Source: Cryobacterium arcticum (lineage in GTDB: Bacteria > Actinomycetota > Actinomycetes > Actinomycetales > Microbacteriaceae). From it: a stretch of DNA of 64,000 bases. The stretch covers positions 1 to 64,000 of the forward strand of contig NZ_QHLY01000005.1 of the NCBI RefSeq assembly GCF_003185895.1, given 5' to 3'. Made by a program: the position numbers and the translations under genes. The notes under the pieces were generated by a model. That model was not told the origin of the DNA, made no database searches, and worked only from the letters and a program-made list of their open reading frames with translations. Of this stretch, positions 45,681-53,748 are shown in pieces; within the stretch, counting starts at the first letter, position 1; each line of letters starts with the position of its first letter.

Positions 45681-46982
45681 TCAGGCTCTTCCGTGCGAGA
45701 CCCTGGTGCGGCGTGACAGGGAATCGACGATGACGGCCAGCAGCAGCACGGCTCCGGTGATCATGTAGCGGATCGAGGAGTCCAGGTTGAGCAGGGTGAG
45801 GCCGCTGGAGATCGACTGGATCACCAAGATGCCGAGCAGGGCGGAGAACGCACTGCCCCGGCCGCCGAAGAGGCTCGCGCCGCCGATGACCGCAGCGGCG
45901 ATGGCGTTGAGGTTGGTGTCGCCGCCGCCCGAACCCTGGTTGGCCGCCGCCAGCCGCCCCGCGGCGAGGATTCCGCCGAGGGCCGCGAAGGTGGAGCAGA
46001 GCACGAACACGGTGACATAGATGCGGGTGACGTTGATGCCGGAGCGCCTGGCCGCCTCCACGTTGCCGCCGACGGCATAGACCGAGCGTCCCCAGCGGGT
46101 GCGGGTGAGGAAGAAGTTCATCACCACCACGAGGATCAGGAACAGCAGGAACATCGCGCCGACCCCGCGGGTCTGGTTGAGGTACCAGGTGGGCACCCCG
46201 AGCACGAGGAGCAGGAAGACGCTGCGCACCACGATCGACGTCGCCGGAACGGCGGACAGCCCGGCGGCGGCGCGGCGATTGGCGGTGAGGAAGAGTTGCC
46301 CCGCGTAGGCGAGCACCGTGAGCACCACGAGAACGTAGGACAGCCAGTCGGGCAGGAACCATTGCTGGGCGAACTGCACGATCCAGGAATCGAACGGCAG
46401 GTTGATCGACCCGGTCGAGCCGAGCACCCAGAGTTGCAGGCCGAGGAAGCCGAGCAGCCCGGCCAGGGTGATCACGAAGCTCGGCACACCGAACCGGGTG
46501 TATAGGAAGCCGTAGAGCAGGCCGACGACCACACCGGCCAGCAGCGACGCGAGCAGGGAGACCGGCAGCGGCCAGCCGAGGTTCACGAAACTGACGGCCA
46601 GGATGGCGGCGGACAGACCGCTGACGGATCCCACCGACAGGTCGATCTCGCCCAGCAGCAGCACCAGCACGATCCCGATCGAGATCGTGCCGACAGCCGC
46701 GCATTGCAGGGTGAGGTTGACCAGGTTGGTGCTGGACAGGAAGTTGGGGTTGAGCAGCGAGAAGGCCACCCAGATCACGATCAGGCCGATCACGACGGGC
46801 AGCGACCCGATGTCGCCGGAGCGCACCCGTTTGCCGAAGGCACGGACCGTGCCGCCCAGGCCGTGCGGCTGAATCAGCCTCTCGTCTTGCAGGTCGGCGG
46901 CGACGGCGGCCAGGCGCACGGTCTCGGTCGGCGGCGGTCCGTCTGGGTTGGACGGGGTCGGTGTCGAAGTCGGGGTCGTCAT
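45681..46982 (-). CDS. xylH: sugar ABC transporter permease, XylH type
   Basis: This is a 433-residue BPD_transp_2 permease with about 12 helices. Typical segments are IGIVLVLLLGEIDLSVGSVSGLSAAILA, NLGWPLPVSLLASLLAGVVVGLLYGFL, the SVYAVGGNVEAARRSGINV loop that contacts the ATPase and AVIGGASLFGGRGSAFSALLG. It forms the channel for the XylF/XylG importer. It overlaps the ATPase gene by four bases. The substrate assignment to xylose-like pentoses rests on the closeness to XylH-type proteins and is moderate. Confidence 0.92.
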   Translation of the reverse strand: MTTPTSTPTPSNPDGPPPTETVRLAAVAADLQDERLIQPHGLGGTVRAFGKRVRSGDIGSLPVVIGLIVIWVAFSLLNPNFLSSTNLVNLTLQCAAVGTISIGIVLVLLLGEIDLSVGSVSGLSAAILAVSFVNLGWPLPVSLLASLLAGVVVGLLYGFLYTRFGVPSFVITLAGLLGFLGLQLWVLGSTGSINLPFDSWIVQFAQQWFLPDWLSYVLVVLTVLAYAGQLFLTANRRAAAGLSAVPATSIVVRSVFLLLVLGVPTWYLNQTRGVGAMFLLFLILVVVMNFFLTRTRWGRSVYAVGGNVEAARRSGINVTRIYVTVFVLCSTFAALGGILAAGRLAAANQGSGGGDTNLNAIAAAVIGGASLFGGRGSAFSALLGILVIQSISSGLTLLNLDSSIRYMITGAVLLLAVIVDSLSRRTRVSHGRA

Positions 46983-47845
46983 GGCCGGTCCTCCTCGGGA
47001 AGCGCGGTGTCGTCGGGGCGGCTGCCCGCGGTGGCGGCCGGGGCGCCGGCGGCATCCACCCTGGCCTGGGCGCGCCGGGTGACGGCGTTGTCGCTGGCGC
47101 CGGTGATGGCCGCGATGATGTCTTCGTAGGTGACGTCGGCAACCTTGAACTCGCCGTTGTTGCGGCCGAGCCGCAGCACCACGATGCGGTCGGCGACGGC
47201 CTGCACATCCGCCATGTTGTGGCTGATCAGCACCACGCCGAGGCCACGTTCACGGAGACGCTCGATCAGGTTGAGCACCTCCGCGGTCTGGGCCACTCCG
47301 AGGGCAGCGGTGGGTTCGTCGAGGATGACGATGCGCGGTTCGCCGATCAGGGACCGGGCGATGGCCACGGTTTGGCGTTGCCCGCCAGAGAGTGAGGCGA
47401 CGGGGATGCGCACCGACGGGATGCGGGCGGAGAGTTGTCGGAGCAGGCTCCACGAGCGCTTCTCCATCTCGACCTCGTTGATGGTGCCGCGGCCGAGTTC
47501 GTGGCCGAGGAACAGATTGGCGACCACGTCGAGGTTGTCGCAGAGCGCGAGGTCCTGATAGACGGTGGCGATGCCGAGGTTGTTGGAGTCGGCCGGGTTG
47601 TTGATCGACACCCGTTTGTCGTCGGAGGTGATGGTGCCACCGTCTTGCGGGTGCACGCCGGCGAGGATCTTCACCAGGGTGGACTTGCCGGCGCCGTTGT
47701 CGCCGACGAGGGCGACCACCTCGCCGCTGTAGATGTCGAGGTCGATTCCGGTGAGCGCCTGTACGGCGCCGAAGTTCTTGTCGATTCCGCGAAGCGAGAG
47801 CACCAGTTCACCGGTGGACACTTCGGGGGTGGAGAGCGCGGCCAT
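46979..47845 (-). CDS. xylG: sugar ABC transporter ATPase, single-domain XylG type
   Basis: This is a 288-residue ATPase with Walker A VGDNGAGKSTLVKIL (near 43-57), signature LSGGQRQTVAIARSL and Walker B RIVILDEPTAALGV. It has one nucleotide-binding domain, not the two of E. coli XylG, so the complex should need a homodimer. A Pro/Ala tail follows. It lies between the binding protein and the permease and overlaps the latter. A 12-bp hairpin separates it from xylF. Confidence 0.92.
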   Translation of the reverse strand: MAALSTPEVSTGELVLSLRGIDKNFGAVQALTGIDLDIYSGEVVALVGDNGAGKSTLVKILAGVHPQDGGTITSDDKRVSINNPADSNNLGIATVYQDLALCDNLDVVANLFLGHELGRGTINEVEMEKRSWSLLRQLSARIPSVRIPVASLSGGQRQTVAIARSLIGEPRIVILDEPTAALGVAQTAEVLNLIERLRERGLGVVLISHNMADVQAVADRIVVLRLGRNNGEFKVADVTYEDIIAAITGASDNAVTRRAQARVDAAGAPAATAGSRPDDTALPEEDRP

Positions 47846-47866
47846 GGTGCTTCCTCTGCTCGTAGA

Positions 47867-47910
47867 GCCGGCCGGGACCCGAAATCGTGGGTAACGGTGT
47901 CCCGGCCGGC
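47867..47910 (-). promoter_or_regulatory. intercistronic hairpin between xylF and xylG
   Basis: A perfect 12-bp inverted repeat (GCCGGCCGGGAC 47867-47878 with 47899-47910) around a 20-base loop sits in the 93-bp gap. Such structures after binding-protein genes protect the upstream mRNA or partly stop transcription, giving more binding protein than ATPase. Confidence 0.65.
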
Positions 47911-47938
47911 AGTCTGGGGCTGTTGCGTTCTCTGGTGG

Positions 47939-49024
47939 CTACTGCAGCCCAGCGGCGGCGCACGCGTCGGCGTACTCGTCGGTGCAGATCTCGTCCACCG
48001 TGTAGAAGCCGTCGTCGATCACGGTGTCCTGGATGTTGTCGATCGTGACCACCACCGGGGTGAGCAGGGTCGACGGCACGTCCTGGAACGTGGTGTCGGG
48101 TTCCGGCGTCTCACCCTGGGCCAGCTGATCGGCGACTTCCGCCGCCTTCTCGGCTTCGAGCTTGATCGCCTTGTAGACGGTCATGTACTGGTCACCCGCG
48201 ACGATGCGCTGGATGGCAGCGAGTTCGGCGTCCTGCCCGGTGACCGGCGGCCACGGGGTGACTCCGGCGGCCTTCATCGCGGCGATCGCGCCTCCGGCGG
48301 TGCCGTCGTTGGCGGCGTAGACACCGGAGATCTCCGGACCGAACTGGGTGATCTGGCCGGCCGCCCACTCCTGGGCCTTGTCCGGGCTCCAGTCAGGGGT
48401 GTCGTATTCGGCGAGGATCGGGATGCCGCTGCCGTCGATCACGGAGTGTGCGCCCTTCTTGAACTCGGCCGCGTTGGCGTCGGTGGGCGAGCCGTTGATC
48501 ATGATCATGCCTGTCGTGGTGCCGTCCTGCTGCAACCGGTCGACGAGCGCCGTGCCCTGCAGAACACCCACCTGTTCGTTGTCGAACGAGATGTAGTAGT
48601 CGACCTTGTCGCTCTTGATCAGCCGGTCGTACGACACCACCGGAACATCCTGAGCGGCGGCGGCCTCGGCGATGCTCGCCGCTGCGGCACCGTCGACCGG
48701 GTCGAGCACCAGCACCTTCACGCCCTCGGTGAGCGCCGATTCGGCCTGCTGCTGCTGCTTGGCGGCATCCTGATCGGCGTTGGCATAGACGATCTCGTAG
48801 TCACCGAGCGAGGTGAGCTTGTCTTCGAACAACGGCCGGTCGAAGCTTTCATACCGGGTGGTCTTGGATTCGGGCAAGAGCAGCCCGATCTTGATGGCAT
48901 CCGCCGAACCGCCACCGTCGGTGCTCTCGGAGTCTGAGCCGCCGGTTGAACAGGCGGCCAGAGCACCTGTTGTCGCTAGTACTGCAATGGCCAGGAGCGC
49001 GAACCTCTTCCTGGGTTTTCTCAT
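47939..49024 (-). CDS. xylF: xylose-type ABC transporter substrate-binding lipoprotein
   Basis: This is a 361-residue type I periplasmic-binding-fold lipoprotein. The signal peptide ends in lipobox LAAC (22-25). Segments such as IKIGLLLPESKTTRYESFDRPLFEDKL, YANADQDAAKQQQQAESALTEGVKVLVLDPVDG and VYAANDGTAGGAIAAMKAAGV fit the XylF group. TAGGAGG lies nine bases before the ATG. It is the first structural gene after the ROK regulator, and a CTCGTT-N8-AACGAG dyad is in its upstream region. Confidence 0.93.
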   Translation of the reverse strand: MRKPRKRFALLAIAVLATTGALAACSTGGSDSESTDGGGSADAIKIGLLLPESKTTRYESFDRPLFEDKLTSLGDYEIVYANADQDAAKQQQQAESALTEGVKVLVLDPVDGAAAASIAEAAAAQDVPVVSYDRLIKSDKVDYYISFDNEQVGVLQGTALVDRLQQDGTTTGMIMINGSPTDANAAEFKKGAHSVIDGSGIPILAEYDTPDWSPDKAQEWAAGQITQFGPEISGVYAANDGTAGGAIAAMKAAGVTPWPPVTGQDAELAAIQRIVAGDQYMTVYKAIKLEAEKAAEVADQLAQGETPEPDTTFQDVPSTLLTPVVVTIDNIQDTVIDDGFYTVDEICTDEYADACAAAGLQ

Positions 49025-49050
49025 GATGTATGCCTCCTACTGTGACCACC

Positions 49051-49070
49051 CTCGTTGGCGGTGTAACGAG
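49051..49070. promoter_or_regulatory. dyad upstream of xylF
   Basis: CTCGTT (49051-49056) and AACGAG (49065-49070) are perfect inverted arms with eight bases between. It lies 27-46 bp upstream of the xylF start, where a ROK-family repressor could bind. TCAAG/CTTGA half-sites (49094-49111) lie further upstream. No experimental parallel is known to me. Confidence 0.4.
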
Positions 49071-49106
49071 CATGGCCCCGGTGCCATATGGCGTCAAGGC
49101 TTGAAC

Positions 49107-50408
49107 TCAAGAGGCCAGGCCGCCCCGTTCCGGACTGTTTTCGGCGGGTGTTTCCGCAGCCGTGCGGGCTCGCAGCCCGGCGATTCCGGGCAGGATATCG
49201 GGTGCCGGTGCCGGTCGGGCCGGGAGGATGCCCTCCTCGGTGCGACGGGCCACAATCTGGGCCCGGTCGATGGCGAAGAGCACCGCACCGAGCACCTCGG
49301 CACGTTCGCCCAACTCGCCCTTGACCACCTCCGGCACCCCGGCCGGCGTGGCCAGGGTGGACCGCTCCAGCGCGTGCCGCAGCGGGCTGAGCAGCATCTC
49401 GCCCGCTTCGGCGAGTTCACCGCCCACCACGATGCGGTGCGGGTCGACCAGGTTGCTCAGGCCTGCCAGGGCGATGCCGAGGTGCCGGCCGGCATCGGCG
49501 ATCACCCGCCGCGCCAGGGCGTCACCGGCGTCGGCGCGTAACAGGATGTCGCGCAGTTTCACGTCGCCATGGCTGCCGGGGAACTTCGCGGCCAGAGCCG
49601 AGGCCCCCACGAGGGTCTCCAGGCAGCCCCGGTTGCCGCACCGGCAGACCAGGCCCTGTTCGTCGAGGGTGAGATGGCCGATCTCCCCGGCCTTGCCGTT
49701 GCCGCCGCGATACACCCGGCCGTCCACGATCAGGCCGGCGCCCACGCCGTGTGACACCCGCAGGTAAGCGGCCTGACCGATTCCCCGCGCCGCGCCCAGG
49801 CGGGATTCGGCGAGCGCTCCGAGGTTGGCTTCGTTGTCGACGAAGACCGGCCGGTGCAGCCTGGCCTCGAGCTCATCGGCCACCGGCACGCCGTCCCACC
49901 CGCGCATCAGGCCGGGGGTGGCGATGATGCCGGTGCGCGGGTCAACGGGCGCGGCCAGGCCGATCCCCACCGCGAGCACCTCGCTGACGGAGGCGCCGAC
50001 GGATTCCGCCATGTCCTGGATGAGCAGCATCACCCGATCGAGTTCGCTGTCGGCTCTGTGGTCGCGGGCCAGCGGCAGCATCCGCTCGGCCAGCACCTGG
50101 TGGCCGGCGTCGGCCAGGGCCAGCCGCAGCTGCCGGTTCGACACGTGCAGCCCCACCACCAGGCCCATCTCCCGGGCCAGCGTGACCCGCACCGCGCGCC
50201 GGCCGCTGCGGGAGGTGGGGGTGGTCTGTAGCACCCCGGCCGCGGCCTGTTCCTTGACGATGTTCGAGACAGTGGCCGGGGACAGACCGGTGACGCCGGC
50301 CAGTTCCACCTGGGTGAGCGCGCCGTACGAGGCGATCGCATCGAGAATGCGGGCACGGTTGGCCTCACGCAGGGACGACTGCGACCCGGGATTGCGGCGG
50401 CTGCTCAC
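49107..50408 (-). CDS. ROK-family transcriptional regulator (XylR/NagC type)
   Basis: This is a 433-residue regulator with an N-terminal MarR-like helix-turn-helix (SLREANRARILDAIASYGALTQVELAGVTGLSPATVSNIVKEQ) and a ROK sugar-kinase-like domain. Family marks include AVGIGLAAPVDPRTGIIATPG, VFVDNEANLGALAE and the zinc motif GHLTLDEQGLVCRCGNRGCLETLVG (CxCGxxGCLE). It precedes xylF and likely represses the importer until sugar binds. I use GTG 50408 (MSSRRNPGSQ); earlier in-frame codons lack a ribosome site, and this start also has only a weak one. Confidence 0.9.
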   Translation of the reverse strand: MSSRRNPGSQSSLREANRARILDAIASYGALTQVELAGVTGLSPATVSNIVKEQAAAGVLQTTPTSRSGRRAVRVTLAREMGLVVGLHVSNRQLRLALADAGHQVLAERMLPLARDHRADSELDRVMLLIQDMAESVGASVSEVLAVGIGLAAPVDPRTGIIATPGLMRGWDGVPVADELEARLHRPVFVDNEANLGALAESRLGAARGIGQAAYLRVSHGVGAGLIVDGRVYRGGNGKAGEIGHLTLDEQGLVCRCGNRGCLETLVGASALAAKFPGSHGDVKLRDILLRADAGDALARRVIADAGRHLGIALAGLSNLVDPHRIVVGGELAEAGEMLLSPLRHALERSTLATPAGVPEVVKGELGERAEVLGAVLFAIDRAQIVARRTEEGILPARPAPAPDILPGIAGLRARTAAETPAENSPERGGLAS

Positions 50409-50711
50409 AGCACACACGATAGTGCCGAGCACCGCCGCATGCCGGAAACGGCTCGAATTCGCCACCGCCGTTCCGAGCGTTGTGGCACCTCACCTGGCGT
50501 GTACGACCAGCAGTCGCGCGGCCTCACGCACCCGACACGAGCCGCGTGGCCGGACCTCGACACCACACGCACGCTGAATCGATACCGAGAATTTCGGTCT
50601 TTTCCGTGACGAACCCTCGATTCCGTCCCTCTCAGTGTTATGGCGAAGCATTCGCCCCCGGCCCCGCTCACTTGCCCGGCCGGCATCCACGAGAATCTGA
50701 GGACTCATCCC
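50409..50711. other. 303-bp gene-free region before the Asp23 operon
   Basis: No credible ORF is present. The region must hold the divergent promoters of the ROK gene and the Asp23/Gls24 operon. A dyad ACCGA-N5-TCGGT lies at 50584-50598. GAGGA at 50699-50703 is the ribosome site of the next gene. I cannot place a consensus promoter with confidence. Confidence 0.6.
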
Positions 50712-51194
50712 ATGGCTATCGAAGAAACCCGCCCCACCCCCGCCACCACGCCGGGCGCCCCCTCCCCCCGCGTCGACGTCGGCGCCCGCCGCGACCCGTC
50801 GTCCGCGGCCGTCGAACCGCACGGCAAGACCACCATCTCTGACAACGTCGTGTCGAAGGTCGCCGGCATCGCCGCCCGAGAGGTCACCGGTGTCTACGCG
50901 TTGGGTGGCGGAGCCTCCCGCGCGCTCGGGGCCATCCGCGGCGCGGTCGGCCAGGACGACATGACCCAGGGCGTCAGGGTCGAGGTCGGAGAGACCCAGG
51001 CCGCCGTCGACATCACCATCGTCGTGGAGTACCCCGCCCCGATCCAGCAGGTGGCAGACTCCGTGCGCCGACAGGTCACCAACGCGATCACGAGCCTGGT
51101 GGGCCTCGACGTGGTCGAGGTCAACGTCGCCGTCAACGACGTGCACCTGCCCACCGACGACCAGGACGAACACGTGGAGGCGCGCGTCTCATGA
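50712..51194 (+). CDS. Asp23/Gls24-family envelope stress protein
   Basis: This is a 160-residue protein with a disordered Pro-rich start and an Asp23 (alkaline shock) domain: GKTTISDNVVSKVAGIAAREVTGVYALGG and TQAAVDITIVVEYPAPIQQVADSVRRQVTNAITSLVGLDVVEVNVAVNDVHL. In Staphylococcus Asp23 sits under the membrane, held by AmaP, and contributes to cell-wall homeostasis. The ATG at 50712 gives the family start; an upstream ATG at 50640 would add unlike sequence. It overlaps the next gene by four bases. Confidence 0.92.
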   Translation: MAIEETRPTPATTPGAPSPRVDVGARRDPSSAAVEPHGKTTISDNVVSKVAGIAAREVTGVYALGGGASRALGAIRGAVGQDDMTQGVRVEVGETQAAVDITIVVEYPAPIQQVADSVRRQVTNAITSLVGLDVVEVNVAVNDVHLPTDDQDEHVEARVS

Positions 51195-51379
51195 GCACCT
51201 CCATTGCAGGCATCGCCGTCGGAGCCGTTCTCGCCGTCGCGATCCTCGTGTTCGGATTCTGGGGATTCCTCCTGGTGGCGCTGTTCATGGCGATCGGGCT
51301 CCTGGTCGGCCGCTTTCTCGACGGGAAGCTCGACCCGCGTGGCCTCGCCAACGCCCTGAGCGGAAAACGAACCTCCTGA
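51191..51379 (+). CDS. DUF2273-like small membrane protein
   Basis: This is a 62-residue protein with two close hydrophobic helices (GIAVGAVLAVAILVFGFWGFLLVALFMAIGLLVGRFLDGKLD) and a short basic tail. It resembles the small DUF2273 proteins that accompany Asp23 genes in Gram-positive bacteria. It overlaps both neighbours (start in the Asp23 stop; its last base is the first of the next gene). It probably helps place Asp23-type proteins at the membrane. Confidence 0.85.
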   Translation: MSTSIAGIAVGAVLAVAILVFGFWGFLLVALFMAIGLLVGRFLDGKLDPRGLANALSGKRTS

Positions 51380-51774
51380 TGTCCTCCGACACCACCGACT
51401 CCACCAGCCGCGGGGGAACCCTCGCGGCCGGTGAGGCCGAGTATCCCGGCCACATCACTGTGCGGCAGAAGGCCCTGAACACCGTCGCCCGGGCGGTGTC
51501 CGCCGAGGCCCTCGGCGTGGACCCCGGCCAGGTGACCGTCACACTGCAAGACGATCACGGCCTCCTCGGCCTCGAGGTGGTCACCCCGATCAGCATGCCC
51601 GACCTGGACACGATCGCACCCGGTTATGCCGGCAGCACCCTGTTGCAGCGAGTCACCGACGCCCAGGCCACGATTCGCTCAACGACCGCCCAGATCACGG
51701 GGAACCAGGTGGGGCGGGTCGACATCCGCGTGCGAGGCGCACACATCACCGAGGAACGGCGGGTACCACGATGA
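51379..51774 (+). CDS. Asp23-like protein of the envelope-stress operon
   Basis: This is a 131-residue protein. The N-terminal 60 residues include ITVRQKALNTVARAVSAEALGVDPGQVTVTLQDDHGLLGLEVVTPISMPDL, and a C-terminal strand ends VGRVDIRVRGAH. It is a shorter, diverged relative of the Asp23 fold. Coding overlaps on both sides place it in the operon. It may form hetero-oligomers with the first gene product; this is inference. Confidence 0.82.
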   Translation: MSSDTTDSTSRGGTLAAGEAEYPGHITVRQKALNTVARAVSAEALGVDPGQVTVTLQDDHGLLGLEVVTPISMPDLDTIAPGYAGSTLLQRVTDAQATIRSTTAQITGNQVGRVDIRVRGAHITEERRVPR

Positions 51775-52346
51775 GCACACCCTTTGCGCGCATCATCCGC
51801 CGCGAAACCCACTCACCCCGCACGGTGACCACGATAGTTCTCGCGGTTCTGATCGCCCTGGCCTGCGGGTACGCCGGCACCGAACTGGTGCTGTGGATGC
51901 TCGACCAGCCACCGCTCCTGGTCACCCCGCAACAGTCCCTCGACTGGCTCGCGGCGCTGCCCACCCTGCAACCCCTCTCGGCCATCTCTATCGGCGGCAT
52001 CCTGTTGGCCCTGATCGGGCTGCTGTTGATGCTGCACGCGATCCGATCGGGCCGGTTGGCCCGCCACGAGATGGTGAGCGAGGGGGCCGCCGTCATCGTG
52101 GACAACGGGGTCCTCGCTTCCAGCATCGCCCGCCGGGTCGCGACCGCTGCCCGGATTCCCCAGGTCCAGGCCGTCGTGTCGGTGTCACACCGCCGAGCCA
52201 TCGTCGACGTCACCCCGACCTCCGGCATTCCGGTCGACGAGGCGGCAATTCGCGGTGCGGTCGAGACGGAAATCGCCTCATACGACCTGAGACCGGCCGT
52301 GCGGCACACCGTGCGCATCAACAGGACAGGAGCGATCGGCTCATGA
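51771..52346 (+). CDS. DUF6286-like membrane protein of the Asp23 operon
   Basis: This is a 191-residue protein with two membrane helices in the first 100 residues (VLAVLIALACGYAGTELVLWML and ISIGGILLALIGLLLML). The cytoplasmic C-terminal domain (IRSGRLARHEMVSEGAAVIVDNGVLASSIARRVATAARI...VDVTPTSG) is repeated in related operons. The same two-helix plus domain layout recurs in the next gene. It overlaps neighbours by four bases on each side and likely forms part of an AmaP-like membrane assembly. Confidence 0.84.
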   Translation: MSTPFARIIRRETHSPRTVTTIVLAVLIALACGYAGTELVLWMLDQPPLLVTPQQSLDWLAALPTLQPLSAISIGGILLALIGLLLMLHAIRSGRLARHEMVSEGAAVIVDNGVLASSIARRVATAARIPQVQAVVSVSHRRAIVDVTPTSGIPVDEAAIRGAVETEIASYDLRPAVRHTVRINRTGAIGS

Positions 52347-52960
52347 ACGACACCAACCGAGCGCTGAACCGCATCTTCATTCTCATGGTCGGCCTCGTCT
52401 TCGTCGCGGCCGGCGCGGCCGCCGGCGCCCTGCTGTTCTGGCCGTGGTGGGCAGCCCGGTGGGAAGACGCCGGTCGCCGCGCAATAAACACCGTCACCGA
52501 CGCCCTCTCAGCCTCCCCGGTGCCTGGTGCCGGTTTCAGCTGGTGGCTGCTCGTCGCCGTCGCTGTGCTGCTGGTCATCGTGATCCTGATGGTGCTGGTC
52601 ATCGCCAGCGTGGGCGGTGGCGGCAGCCGGGAGATCTACCGCAGGTCGATCAGCAAGCAGGACCGCTCGAGCGACCGGGTGCTCATCGACACCTCCTTCG
52701 CCGCCGAGGCGCTGAAGCACTCCCTCGATAAGAGACCAGACCTGGTCGGCAGCACGGTCGGGGCATTCACGGTGAAGAATCAGCCCGTGTTGCACCTCGG
52801 CGTCACTCCCCGACAGGGCGTCTCACCCCGGCTGATCGCCGAGGAGGCCGGCCTGCTGCTGAAGAACCTCGCGACCGTGGTCGGCGACGCTCCGGCCACC
52901 TGCCTCACCATCCACTCGGGGCTACGCGCCAAGCTCGGCCACGATCAACGCGTGCGCTGA
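52343..52960 (+). CDS. amaP: AmaP-like alkaline shock response membrane anchor
   Basis: This is a 205-residue protein with two helices (about 11-33 and 65-90) and a cytoplasmic C-terminal domain beginning REIYRRSISKQDRSSDRVLIDTSFAAEALKHSL. In Staphylococcus AmaP recruits Asp23 to the membrane through such a domain. The ATG at 52343 overlaps the preceding stop (ATGA), which decides the start; a longer frame from 51626 is rejected. The gene symbol is by position and layout rather than strong sequence identity. Confidence 0.78.
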   Translation: MNDTNRALNRIFILMVGLVFVAAGAAAGALLFWPWWAARWEDAGRRAINTVTDALSASPVPGAGFSWWLLVAVAVLLVIVILMVLVIASVGGGGSREIYRRSISKQDRSSDRVLIDTSFAAEALKHSLDKRPDLVGSTVGAFTVKNQPVLHLGVTPRQGVSPRLIAEEAGLLLKNLATVVGDAPATCLTIHSGLRAKLGHDQRVR

Positions 52961-52992
52961 CCCGATCCATCCCCAACTAGAAAGCAGACATC

Positions 52993-53199
52993 ATGACCTA
53001 TCTCCGTCTTCTCATCGTCGCCGCCATCGCCGGACTCTTCTACCTCCTGGGCGCCAAGGCCGGCCGCGGCCGGTACAAGCAGATTCGCCGGAACGCGCAC
53101 AAGGCCTGGAACGACAAGACCGTGAAGAAGGCCCGCGCCGGCACCAAGAAGTTCGCGGGCCGCAACGCCAAGAAACTCGCGAAGGCCGCGCACCGGTAA
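52993..53199 (+). CDS. small basic membrane protein of the Asp23 operon
   Basis: This is a 68-residue protein with one N-terminal helix (LRLLIVAAIAGLFYLLGAKAG) and a very basic tail (about 18 Lys/Arg in 44 residues, with KAWNDKTVKKARAGTKKFAGRNAKKLAKAAHR). It lies 32 bp after amaP on the same strand. The tail could bind nucleic acid, acidic lipids or wall polymers. Function unknown. Confidence 0.82.
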   Translation: MTYLRLLIVAAIAGLFYLLGAKAGRGRYKQIRRNAHKAWNDKTVKKARAGTKKFAGRNAKKLAKAAHR

Positions 53200-53227
53200 C
53201 CCGGCGCAGCGAGCCAGGGAACAGCCG

Positions 53228-53635
53228 ATGACCCGGTGGACCCGCTCCCGCGGGCGCTCCCGCCCCCGAGGAGTGTGGTTCGCCCTCGGGGCCGGCACCC
53301 TCCTCTGCCTTCTCCTGGTCGCCGGTGTTTATGCACCGCTACTGGGGTTGATCGGCAGCAGTGCCGGCGCCGCGTGGTTTGTTCCCGTACCCATCGGTGC
53401 CATCACCCTGGTCACGCTTCTCGGCTTCGCCGTCTCGCTCGCTCTGCTCGCGCTGATCACCCTGGTTCGGAGCGTGCCGCTGGCCTGGACGCTCGCCCTG
53501 TCAGCCGTCATCGTCGGCCTGCTCACCAGCATCTTCCCCGCGTTCGCCGTCGCTCAGGCCGGGGTGGAACGCGGCGGCCAGCTCATCCCGTGGATTCTGG
53601 AATGGATCAACACCGCCATTGCGGTGCTGCCGTGA
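53228..53635 (+). CDS. hydrophobic membrane protein closing the Asp23 operon
   Basis: This is a 135-residue protein with four likely helices (about 17-40, 50-72, 78-97 and 108-130). The start is basic (RWTRSRGRSRPRGVWF). It follows the basic small protein by 28 bp on the same strand and has no recognisable family. It probably belongs to the same envelope operon, which would make seven genes. Confidence 0.78.
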   Translation: MTRWTRSRGRSRPRGVWFALGAGTLLCLLLVAGVYAPLLGLIGSSAGAAWFVPVPIGAITLVTLLGFAVSLALLALITLVRSVPLAWTLALSAVIVGLLTSIFPAFAVAQAGVERGGQLIPWILEWINTAIAVLP

Positions 53636-53748
53636 ACGTACGGCCAGCCGATGACCGGGCCGGCGCGCGGGTGGAGCGCGCCTGACCGCCCGTGTTCAGA
53701 TCCCCCTTCGATCGGGGTCAGTCATAGACTGAAACTCCCGATGGAAGT

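Noticed and set aside
49107-50465. 19-codon longer ROK start
   Set aside because: The extension lacks a ribosome site and homology; the start at 50408 places the helix-turn-helix normally. The choice remains weak.
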